Positions 59,501 to 64,000 of a DNA stretch of 64,000 nucleotides are shown piece after piece. A program made the translations under genes and the position numbers. The DNA is from Manduca sexta (Eukaryota; Arthropoda; Insecta; Lepidoptera; Sphingidae). Within the stretch, counting starts at the first letter, position 1, and each line of letters starts with the position of its first letter. Location: assembly GCF_014839805.1 (NCBI RefSeq), contig NC_051117.1, positions 6,448,001 to 6,512,000 on the forward strand. Direction: 5' to 3'. The notes under the pieces are model-generated. The model had not been told where the DNA came from. It searched no databases and saw only the letters and a program-made list of their open reading frames with translations.

Positions 59501-62500
59501 GTCCGCGATATCACTTTTGTTGAGTTTCAGAACGCGACATTACATTATTATATTCTGTGCTCCAACGCACACTGCTTTGATGTTAGGAACACACCTACAT
59601 TGCTTAGACAACAGTGATCTTTATACAATAGCAATAAAGCTCAAATTGACTCTACGTATTAGTTAGAAAACGTTTGTATGGGAAATAGAAAAATGCTGTT
59701 TTGAGGATTTTCCTGGCAATTATTCGAATTTTTCTCACCTTTTAAACCTTCCCTAGACCTCCACGAATAATTCAAGACCAAGATAAGATAAATCCGTTCA
59801 GCCGTTCTCGAGTTTTAGCGAGACTAACGAACAGCAATTCATTTTTATATATATAGATAAGGTACACCAACAGCACTACATATTACATCAAACAATATTA
59901 AAAAACAATAAGGTACAGCATCTGATATGTGTGCTACTAATAGGTGAACACAGCATTTACCACTAACAACATATTAGATAAGAAGAGTTAGAAGAGAAAA
60001 TTATATAGTACTAAAAATATGAAATCAATGAGTAACGATTATATACTAAATAATTTGTCTATATACTATTGTGAACAATGTCATACAATTGGTAATAGTA
60101 TCTCTACTTACCCCCCTCTTCCTCCGAGTCCGACATGAACGTCTCCAGCATGGTCTCCGGCGCGACCACCTTGTACTTCTCCTGCGACGCCTGCGCTATC
60201 GACGGCTCCGACACTTCCTTCAATGTCTCCATGACTGTCACGTAGCCTAACTTGGACGCTATGTCCAGTGGTGTTTGGCCGTTCTGTTGATCAATTATAT
60301 GGCTTAGTCTGCTGTCCCACTGCTGGGCACGGGCCTCCTCTAATACTGAGAAGGTTTAGGTTTTTTGTCCACGCTGGCCTAGTGTGGATTGGTAGACATC
60401 ACAAATTATATTGCAGATTGGTAGAGGGGACACATTTCTGAAATCATTTATCATATTTTCTAGAATGATGTGCGTATTATTTGTGTAATATTGCTTGCTT
60501 TAACGGTGAAAGAAAACATCGTGAGGAAATCCTGCATACTGGAGAAGTTCTCTATAGGAATTATGAGGGTGTGTAAAAAGGTTTAGTGCTTGTGATAATT
60601 CTGACAGAATATCATCTTTAAATGGTTTTGTTAAAGAACTCTGAAGATTCTATTTAATTGACCTTTAAATAAATAAGGTAAAGTGAATATAATGGAGAAG
60701 ATTTCAGAAACTAATTAATTTTAAACTGTTGTATCGTCATCATCAGCCCGTTGCAGTCCACTACTGGACAAAGCCCTCTCCTAAGATACGCCATAGAGCC
60801 TGGTCTACTGCTTTATGCAACCAACGGCTGCCGTATCTTGTATGAGTGTTGTATATGATATATGAGATTTACGTTTCTTTTCTTTTTTTTATTACTTGAA
60901 TGACGAGACGAACTTGTCGTTCGCTTGATGGTAAACAGTAGAAACACCATCCAACAAATTACAAAGTATTGTATGAGTAGTTTTAATTTATTAAATATGA
61001 TGATTGCCATATTTTGGTTATGATCATAGAGGACAGAGATATAAGTAGACTTACTGTAGTTGTGGCATTAGCGTCGGCCTTGTGTTCCAAGAGGATGTTG
61101 ACGATGTTGATGTGGCCTTGTTGCGCGGCGTGATGCAGAGCAGTGTAACTGTACCGGACACAAACAAACATACAATATACTGGTATGTAAAAAAAAATAT
61201 ACGTGTGCAGCAGTCACCTCACTGCACCTAATGGTAAGTGTAGTGAGATATACAAAGCTATTTCGCCCAAACTTATCAAGCCAGCCTTATGATCACTTTA
61301 CGCCAATATTCTTCGAGATCTTCATCTATCTAACCTATTTTAAATGTCATCTAAACTCTATATCATCAGTCCATTACTAGCTTCATATATATTTTCACAA
61401 CTAACTTCAAATTACCAAAGAACATCGATATTTATGTATGTACTACATACTATATCTGGATTTCCGAACAATCACTGTGTTCAATTAAAGTGTACTGCAA
61501 TCCGGTATTGGTTGCCATTTTAATTATAGTCTATTTAAAGCGCTTTAGCACTGCAAGCTTAAAGTTTGGTTAGACGACATTGATGTTTTAGCGATGCAGC
61601 GATCTCTCAAAATCCAAATTTTGAACAAACAGTTTATATGGACGTCCGTGTCAATAGAATAAGTCAATGCCAAAGAATGATTAGTTTTTGAATATAATTC
61701 CCTTACCCATGCGTGGTCTGTGCCTTCACAGAGGCTCCGTTCTCGAGCAGGTACCTCACCATGTTGGCCTGGCCGTAGTGACTCGCGATGTGTAGAGGAG
61801 TGTACCCGCCCTTAGTACAGATGTCCACCTAGAATTAAGAGATCTTAATGATATATTTGTAAATAATGCTTTAAAAGGAAACGTAGGATATCCACCTGGT
61901 AATCAATTTGTAGATCTAAGTATACTTGCTGTAAATAATATTTTAAAAGGAAACGTAAAGACTCAAGTGGCAATAAATGATTGATTTAGATTTTTATATT
62001 GGCAGTTTCGTGTACTAATAGCTAGGTTATTAATGGAAACTATGTGCGATCATGAGTAACAAATGATGTATAAGAAATAAAATGAAACCCGGAAATTCAT
62101 TATCATTACCAATCAAGTCTTATACGTTTTGTAGTAATATAAATAGACGCGATGTTAAATCGTTGGTATTAATAGGGCACGTCGCATTTTAATTAGTTAC
62201 TCTTTTGCAAGCTGTCGAACTGAGTGGAGCTCCGGAAATAAATATAAAGCGTTCTGTAGTAAAGGATTCTGAAATGAAGGACGAGATGGAGTTTTACTCT
62301 CCCGATATGGAAGGTGATGATGAAGTGGAACCTTGTGACGTCGGCAGCGCTGATATCTCCAAAATAATTATTCGTAATCTACTTCTGCGTCCTATATTAT
62401 CATCACAATAGACCACAAGTCATCCCTTACCTCAGCGCCATTCTTGACGAGTAGCTGGGCGACTGGCACCCTGTCCTCTTGAGCTGCTAGATGGAGTGCT

Positions 62501-63856
62501 GCGAGTCCGTTCTTCGCCTGGTGGTCTACCTCAGCGCCATGCTCCAGGAGTAGTGAGCACATTTCTGTGTGGCCCTGGACGAGGAAAGAGAAGTTTGAGA
62601 AAAAATTCTAGTATCTTTAAATTCAAAAATAAATTAAAGATGTTGGTATGCTAAAGTATACAATATATTGGAAAGTGTGAAGTGCTTGATTGAAACAATG
62701 TATACAATTTCTAAACGGCAAGAAGGCGTTAGATTTAAATAAAATAGACAAATACAGAATTTGTTAAAACTTCTAAAACAAATAAGCAGATGTTTGGGTT
62801 TTGTCTATATGTCTGATTTTATTAATAAAATTCCTATGCCCTTTCTCAGTTTAAAAGACTAGCCTACCAATTCAGCCAGAACATGGTCTTTCTGTCAAAT
62901 TGGATACAAACCATTCAGTTATGAGTTTACTTCTAACAAATATCCAAATATTCACATTTATTACAAGATGTTTGGTTACCTGTTGAGCGTCACATACAAC
63001 GGCCCGACTTTCTACGGGCTAAATGTAGAAAAAGGAACCCCTCTTCTTAGAACTTAGAACATTTACTACAGGCTCAGTGCAGAAAAAAAGAGCTCCTTAA
63101 CATAGAACATACCTGTTGAGCGGCCAAGTGTAGTGGAGTGAAGCCGGCCTTGGACTCCGCGTTGGCGACCGCTCCGTACTCCAGGAGAGTGGCTGCCGTC
63201 TCCATTTGGTTCTTACGAGCGGCTATGTGTAGCGGCGTGTGGCCATTTTTGGCTACAGCCTGCGAGACATCCGGAATTATATTGATAATGAAAATTGTAG
63301 GATAGAGTTGTTTGACCCATCAATTCACCTGATCGTATGTGGAGTGGGGTCCAATAGAATTTCGATTGATGGGGGATGATTACCCCTCGGCAGTCGATAT
63401 AATTATGCCACAACATATGGCGGTAAAAAAAATCTTTTTTAATTCAGACACTAAGTATGCAATTTTATGACCTAGAACAGAACATTTTATGATCTCTCTT
63501 ATCAATATCCATATTATATACAAAGATCATTTAATTATTGTTCAATTCTAAGCTTTTACTCTCTCGCTCTTTCTCTTTATCTCTCTTTACTATGTCTCCA
63601 ATATTTGAATTATCATCAAACATTATCTCAAATTTCAAAGAAATTTTCAAAGGACCTCCCTGTCCTCAACTATTCTGATAACCATTTCTGTAACAGATAT
63701 AAGCCAAATGTCAAGTACCTTAGCATCAGCTCCTTTCTCCAGCAGTGTTGTAGCCACTGCCTGCTGGTCATACTGTGCCGCGACGTGAAGTGGAGTCATT
63801 CCGTTCTTCCCAGCCTGGTCTGGTGAAGCACCATGAGCCAGTAGAAGGTTTGCTAC
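23500..63856 (-). CDS. Ank2: Giant ankyrin, Ankyrin-2-like (38 exons in window, N-terminal repeats outside)
   Basis: Exons in transcript order: 63719-63856, 63113-63259, 62431-62574, 61707-61828, 61055-61148, 60112-60283, 56778-56930, 56197-56317, 54943-55064, 54355-54459, 53099-53259, 51516-51604, 48174-48381, 45744-45903, 45155-45320, 44469-44681, 44042-44169, 43332-43501, 42549-42689, 42232-42408, 41702-41865, 40459-41604, 39984-40196, 39616-39900, 38692-39475, 38373-38598, 38173-38287, 36943-38102, 36706-36842, 35129-36626, 34771-34887, 33836-33931, 27200-32855, 26820-26944, 25301-25455, 24906-25062, 24531-24636, 23500-23560. About 5042 residues. Ankyrin repeats, ZU5-ZU5-UPA, death domain and a ~4100-residue tail follow in that order, as in the giant neuronal isoforms of insect Ank2, which link membrane proteins to spectrin and organise axonal and synaptic microtubules. 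All splice phases agree once the small excesses in two exons are allowed for. Most of the usual 24 repeats must lie upstream of the window. Confidence 0.9.
24531..26944 (-). CDS. Ank2: Ankyrin C-terminal small exons 26820-26944, 25301-25455, 24906-25062, 24531-24636
   Basis: Four exons with canonical splice sites. The first three each contain a Met-[hydrophobic]-x-Ser-x-Asp-[ST]-Leu element: [26 protein letters not shown] and [13 protein letters not shown]. The fourth is Glu then Pro-rich ([17 protein letters not shown] ... [15 protein letters not shown]). Phase continues into the terminal exon at 23500-23560. Confidence 0.85.
27200..32855 (-). CDS. Ank2: Ankyrin giant exon (5656 bp, 1885 codons)
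   Basis: The acceptor TTTCAG lies just above 32855 and the donor AG/GTATGT at 27198-27199. It begins [20 protein letters not shown] and runs open to GSFSR. The tail is Ser/Glu/Asp/Lys-rich. Two internal motif pairs stand out: [20 protein letters not shown] with [20 protein letters not shown], and [19 protein letters not shown] with [26 protein letters not shown] run (about 28020-28110) and a GC-richer last kilobase follow. Giant single exons in this position are known from insect and vertebrate neuronal ankyrins and are often spliced in only in axons; tissue control is inference here. Confidence 0.9.
33836..36626 (-). CDS. Ank2: Ankyrin tail exons 35129-36626, 34771-34887 and 33836-33931
   Basis: The 1498-bp exon starts [20 protein letters not shown] and contains a row of SKDxSxD-type units ([40 protein letters not shown]), then Val/Glu/Lys-rich sequence, ending HVTHG at donor GTAAGT. 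Exon 34771-34887 encodes [20 protein letters not shown] with a PPPSP phospho-type site. Exon 33836-33931 is Ser-rich ([20 protein letters not shown]). All three keep phase with the giant exon downstream. Confidence 0.85.
36706..41604 (-). CDS. Ank2: Ankyrin tail exons (40459-41604 to 36706-36842): acidic repetitive tail, first half
   Basis: Eight exons (1146, 213, 285, 784, 226, 115, 1160 and 137 bp) encode a Glu/Lys/Ser/Thr/Val-rich, largely disordered tail with many predicted short helices ([21 protein letters not shown]). A short motif of a basic residue, Ser/Thr, Asp, Ser/Thr and Leu recurs in consecutive small exons ([40 protein letters not shown]). Exon 38373-38598 contains an apparent 1-nt frame break. 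Composition matches the giant tails of insect Ank2 isoforms. Confidence 0.85.
40228..40397. mobile_element. Small foldback MITE in an ankyrin intron
   Basis: Arms 'ttaacccgtgaggtagctga ... gacagctacgcgtgtgacgg ... ataaccttat' and, reversed from the right, 'ttaactcttggtctctcgtg ... gacagctacatgaca ... gcgtgtgtcacgg ... ataaccttat' pair imperfectly. The centre is 'tatgtagtatatatgtagta'. Length about 170 bp, non-coding. Confidence 0.65.
41702..41865 (-). CDS. Ank2: Ankyrin tail exon with candidate SxIP (EB1-binding) motif
   Basis: 54 codons start [20 protein letters not shown], then [20 protein letters not shown]. The residues SKIP fit the S/T-x-I-P microtubule tip localisation motif, in the Ser-rich, basic context that EB1 ligands need. 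Vertebrate ankyrins use SxIP motifs to bind EB proteins, so a similar microtubule plus-end contact is plausible here; it is inference. Confidence 0.8.
42232..42689 (-). CDS. Ank2: Ankyrin exons after the death domain: last helix, coiled segment and acidic linker
   Basis: Exon 42549-42689 ends the death domain ([16 protein letters not shown]) and runs into a charged helical stretch ([20 protein letters not shown]). Exon 42232-42408 is strongly acidic ([20 protein letters not shown]) and carries [11 protein letters not shown]. Both have canonical splice sites and phase 1 on the inner junctions. Confidence 0.85.
43125..43322 (-). repeat. SINE-like repeat family C, minus-strand copy
   Basis: Read on the minus strand it has 'cagccctgtattatatactg', then 'tagtccaccacgctgg' and 'gcaggtttcctcacgat'. 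The same series occurs in order on the plus strand at 55305-55530 and 60293-60590, with a 5' fragment at 52015-52072. It ends just before the death-domain exon. Confidence 0.75.
43332..44169 (-). CDS. Ank2: Ankyrin exons: linker and death domain
   Basis: Exon 44042-44169 ([20 protein letters not shown] ... [11 protein letters not shown]) leads into exon 43332-43501, which starts [20 protein letters not shown] and continues [20 protein letters not shown] and [10 protein letters not shown]. The next exon (42549-42689) supplies the last helix ([16 protein letters not shown]). This is the ankyrin death domain with its usual W-x-x-LA-x-x-LG core. Confidence 0.95.
43545..43925 (+). mobile_element. 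Penelope-like retroelement remnant (endonuclease C-terminus and tail)
   Basis: The plus-strand reading [20 protein letters not shown], then P and ending [11 protein letters not shown], resembles the end of the GIY-YIG endonuclease of Penelope-like elements (pattern H-x-N-FNREDG-x-x-L-x-x-x-W-x-P). A downstream tail 'aaaaccgcgataaaatccga' follows. Only the 3' end is present; it sits in the intron before the death-domain exon, opposite to the ankyrin. Confidence 0.55.
44335..44455 (-). repeat. SINE-like repeat family A, minus-strand copy
   Basis: Reverse complement of the family A core: 'atactttgtaattcaaggtg' then 'ctgtttatgggc' and 'cgtctcgtcattc'. It abuts the UPA exon at 44469 closely. Confidence 0.75.
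44469..48381 (-). CDS. Ank2: Ankyrin exons: second ZU5 end and UPA domain
   Basis: Exon 48174-48381 reads [20 protein letters not shown] then [12 protein letters not shown] and TLRLLCSIS. Exon 45744-45903 reads [20 protein letters not shown] and [20 protein letters not shown]. Exon 45155-45320 reads [20 protein letters not shown] and [10 protein letters not shown]. Exon 44469-44681 reads [20 protein letters not shown] and ends [10 protein letters not shown]. These are the standard ZU5-UPA signatures of ankyrins in their normal order. Acceptors and donors are canonical apart from a GTCTGT donor after 45744. Confidence 0.95.
44885..45095 (-). repeat. SINE-like repeat family B, minus-strand copy
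   Basis: Contains 'cctgatggtaagtg'-type start, 'ggggtccaa' and 'aattatgccggcctg' read on the minus strand, in the same order as plus-strand copies at about 50385-50600 and 55915-56105. Confidence 0.65.
45460..45605 (+). repeat. LINE-tail-like fragment
   Basis: Sequence 'tttggatgtttgtaaaaagt', then 'gctgaacgaatttagatgaa' and 'tagatcatactttgg' is the untranslated tail type of lepidopteran RTE/SINE elements that I recall. Related tails occur at 53990-54170 and 57440-58450. Confidence 0.45.
45904..48173 (-). other. Ankyrin intron (2.3 kb) within the UPA region
   Basis: AT-rich with no coding exon on either strand that I can support. A GC-richer, CA-rich stretch at about 47300-47460 ('gcaacacacacaaacacacg') has donor-like GTGAGC but no accompanying exon. 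Confidence 0.5.
50385..50600 (+). repeat. SINE-like repeat family B, plus-strand copy
   Basis: Reads 'gtggagtggagtccaataga', 'aattatgccggcctgttgg' and 'tatccgggcggatataaaat'. The copy at 55915-56105 repeats all three blocks in order; 63305-63415 holds the first half. Confidence 0.75.
50885..51045. mobile_element. Foldback MITE in an ankyrin intron
   Basis: Left arm 'cattttcaatgaacgaactc ... aaaaatggaccaatca'; right arm reverse-complemented 'cagttttcaataaacgatcc ... gaaaatgaaccaatca'. A related fragment 'ttgggatcgtttattgaaaa' occurs at about 56505-56530. Confidence 0.65.
51516..56930 (-). CDS. Ank2: Ankyrin exons 7-12: ZU5 tandem (spectrin-binding side)
   Basis: Exon 56778-56930 carries [20 protein letters not shown] and IDVTKDERT, typical of the segment before ZU5. 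Exon 56197-56317 leads into exon 54943-55064 ([12 protein letters not shown] and [16 protein letters not shown], first ZU5). Exon 54355-54459 carries [20 protein letters not shown], and exon 53099-53259 carries [19 protein letters not shown] and [13 protein letters not shown]. Exon 52146-52273 lies between these and exon 51516-51604 and encodes [20 protein letters not shown] ending AIGPEG (donor G/GTAACA, acceptor CAACAG). Exon 51516-51604 starts the second ZU5 ([20 protein letters not shown]). Exon 54943-55064 holds a frame break described separately. In ankyrins this module binds beta-spectrin. Confidence 0.9.
52015..52072 (+). repeat. SINE-like repeat family C, 5' fragment
   Basis: 'cagccctgtattatatactg' followed by 'gttgggcatgggcctcctgt'. 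The remaining two thirds of the family are absent. Confidence 0.6.
52146..52273 (-). CDS. Ank2: Ankyrin exon between the two ZU5 domains
   Basis: Minus-strand acceptor TTTTCAACAG, then [40 protein letters not shown] and PEG, and donor G/GTAACA. It enters in phase 1 after EIE of exon 53099-53259 and leaves in phase 1 into the [10 protein letters not shown] exon, so the frame is kept. The sequence [23 protein letters not shown] is strongly conserved in ankyrins. Confidence 0.9.
52340..52492 (+). repeat. SINE-like repeat family A, plus-strand copy
   Basis: 'ctcatgtctcatgatagcga', then 'atactttgtaatttaaggtg' and 'cgtcacgtcattcaaagc', in the same order as the copy at 13858-13992. Confidence 0.7.
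52700..53098 (-). mobile_element. Possible non-LTR retrotransposon fragment downstream of an ankyrin exon
   Basis: Minus-strand readings just past the donor at 53098 include [20 protein letters not shown]. This resembles the strand-VYIPP-S core of LINE endonucleases. Further readings to about 52700 look protein-like but are broken by stops and frame changes. The call rests on one short motif. Confidence 0.3.
53285..53640. repeat. Minisatellite, ~85-90 bp unit, four copies
   Basis: The block 'ctttaactataac', 'caataaagactaat' and 'tgtttaaatcagtgtaaaga' is seen four times, at about 53323, 53410, 53492 and 53585. Copies diverge, with varying A-runs between them. It lies in the intron before the exon at 53099-53259. 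Confidence 0.7.
53990..54170 (+). repeat. Degenerate LINE-tail-like fragment
   Basis: 'agtataaaagtcccgctata' then 'ttttcttgctag' and 'aaccgttcagccgatctagc' is a diverged version of the tail at 57480-57600. Confidence 0.45.
55155..55300 (+). repeat. Lepidopteran-type interspersed repeat ending 'gggcgggtcgctagta'
   Basis: 'aactacgcaacggattttga', 'agagtgattcaagaggaag' and 'gtgcgaagccggggcgggtc' are the characteristic blocks of a common LINE/SINE 3' end in moth genomes as I recall them. A family C SINE follows immediately at 55305. Confidence 0.55.
55305..55530 (+). repeat. SINE-like repeat family C, plus-strand copy
   Basis: 'gccctgtattatatactgtc', 'cactgctgggcatgggcctc', 'tagtccaccacgctggctta' and 'tgcaggtttcctcgcgatga' in order. 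Best-preserved copy in the window. Confidence 0.75.
55915..56105 (+). repeat. SINE-like repeat family B, plus-strand copy
   Basis: 'cacctgatggtaagcggagt', 'ggggtccaatagaatggcga', 'aattatgccggcctgttaa' and 'tatccggacggatataaaac'. It lies 90 bp before a ZU5-region exon. Confidence 0.75.
57440..58450 (+). mobile_element. LINE/SINE-type element with internally amplified 123-bp unit
   Basis: It begins 'actagcttttgcccgcggct' and contains 'cacgctatatattttcccgg'. It then carries five consecutive 123-bp units (57788-58402) and ends 'aaacaaacaaacaaactctt' plus 'tataatagtatagat'. The ends match the usual form of a common lepidopteran retroelement tail. No ORF of note. Confidence 0.65.
57788..58402 (+). 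repeat. Tandem repeat, 5 x 123 bp
   Basis: Units begin 'cattactgctccgctcctat' at 57788, 57911, 58034, 58157 and 58280, exactly 123 bp apart. They differ by only a few substitutions and end in 'agttcctgagatta'. The first copy differs most ('tggtcatagcgtgacg'). Confidence 0.95.
58661..58852 (+). repeat. 192-bp direct repeat, left copy
   Basis: From 'agaaaacgtttgtatgggaa' to 'catttttatatatataga'. The copy at 59665-59856 is the same apart from one visible base (cccggcaatt versus cctggcaatt). Weaker similarity extends upstream of both. Confidence 0.9.
58855..59372 (+). mobile_element. Second LINE/SINE-type element with (acag)n tract
   Basis: It begins 'actagcttccgcccgcagct', carries an (acag)n run at about 59223-59248, and ends 'ttattataagtatagat', the same terminal signature as the neighbour at 57440-58450. 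Confidence 0.65.
59665..59856 (+). repeat. 192-bp direct repeat, right copy
   Basis: Mate of the repeat at 58661-58852, 1004 bp away. The second (acag)n element lies between them. Confidence 0.9.
60112..60283 (-). CDS. Ank2: Ankyrin exon 6: last repeat and linker to the spectrin-binding domain
   Basis: Reads [20 protein letters not shown], then [20 protein letters not shown] and ends EGG. The [18 protein letters not shown] linker is a hallmark of ankyrins directly after the repeat stack. Acceptor CAACAG, donor G/GTAAGT; joins in phase 1 to [14 protein letters not shown]. Confidence 0.95.
60293..60590 (+). repeat. SINE-like repeat family C, plus-strand copy
   Basis: 'cactgctgggcacgggcctc', then 'tccacgctggcctagtgtgg' and 'aaaacatcgtgaggaaatcc'. 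It starts ~10 bp above the acceptor of the exon at 60283. Confidence 0.7.
60735..60840 (+). repeat. Interspersed repeat 'catcatcagcccgttgcagt' type
   Basis: 'cagtccactactggacaaag', 'ctcctaagatacgccataga' and 'caaccaacggctgccgtatc' match a common lepidopteran repeat as I recall it. Single copy here. Confidence 0.5.
60890..60976 (-). repeat. SINE-like repeat family A, short minus-strand copy
   Basis: 'gaatgacgagacgaacttgt', 'ctgatggtaaac'-like and 'aattacaaagtatt' are the reverse of the family A core, with an internal deletion. Confidence 0.6.
61055..63856 (-). CDS. Ank2: Ankyrin exons 1-5 in window: ankyrin repeats
   Basis: Exons 63719-63856, 63113-63259, 62431-62574, 61707-61828 and 61055-61148 encode about 215 residues. 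The repeat core occurs again and again as [50 protein letters not shown] and [10 protein letters not shown], at about 33-residue spacing. These are the last repeats of the membrane-binding domain, which in ankyrins contacts ion channels and cell-adhesion molecules. Introns fall mostly at codon boundaries. Confidence 0.95.
63305..63415 (+). repeat. SINE-like repeat family B, 5' half
   Basis: 'cacctgatcgtatgtggagt', 'ggggtccaatagaatttcga' and 'ataattatgcc'. It lies in the intron between ankyrin-repeat exons. Confidence 0.65.
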
Positions 63857-64000
63857 CTGCAAAGAATATGGAGATAGTAAACCAATGTGCGCTTGAAGTG
63901 TTTGTAAGAAGGTCAAACCAACGAGGGCCATATAATTACCTGATGATTGTAGCCTTAAATCTTTTCAGGAAATTCTGAGATGTTATTAGCAACGGTTCGA

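Overview
The window is AT-rich insect nuclear DNA. Short exons are separated by long introns full of interspersed repeats. The repeat types (tRNA-derived SINEs, foldback MITEs, a Penelope-like remnant, and LINE/SINE tails with the 'cccgcggctccgcccgcg' signature) are the kinds common in moths and butterflies. Lepidoptera is therefore the likely source, but this is inference from recall, not a database result.

Layout. (1) Bases 2-2011 (+) are the 3' end of a gene for a mucin-like, Ser/Thr-rich extracellular protein that starts upstream of the window. (2) Bases 4208-19792 (+) hold an 18-exon gene whose frame I could follow without a break from exon to exon (2774 residues in the window, N-terminus not found). 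It encodes a very large disordered mucin-like ectodomain, mostly in one 6.1-kb exon, then EGF, SEA, Ca-binding EGF, EGF, one transmembrane helix and a cytoplasmic tail of about 262 residues. (3) Bases 19793-23499 are the convergent intergenic or 3'-UTR stretch, with a foldback MITE and a tRNA-derived SINE. (4) Bases 23500-63856 (-) hold most of an ankyrin gene, 38 exons in the window. They encode the last ~7 ankyrin repeats, the ZU5-ZU5-UPA supermodule, the death domain and a tail of ~4100 residues spread over giant exons (5656, 1498, 1160, 1146 and 784 bp) and small ones. This architecture matches the giant neuronal isoforms of insect Ankyrin-2.

How the parts relate. The two giant-exon genes converge tail to tail. 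The ankyrin would join membrane proteins and spectrin (repeats, ZU5/UPA) to the cytoskeleton through its long tail. That tail carries a candidate EB1-binding SxIP motif and several recurring short motifs shared between neighbouring small exons. The mucin/SEA/EGF protein is a single-pass cell-surface or apical-matrix protein with no function I can name. The upstream mucin-like exon shares a Thr-rich motif style with it and may be another gene or an alternative secreted 3' end of the same locus.

Integrity. Ankyrin frame and splice phase agree at every junction except inside two exons: a 2-nt excess in the first ZU5 domain (about 55026-55031) and a 1-nt excess in an A-run in the tail (38526-38529). 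These look like assembly errors but need reads to decide. Exon coordinates were derived by hand from splice signals and phase and may be off by a few bases; repeat boundaries are approximate.
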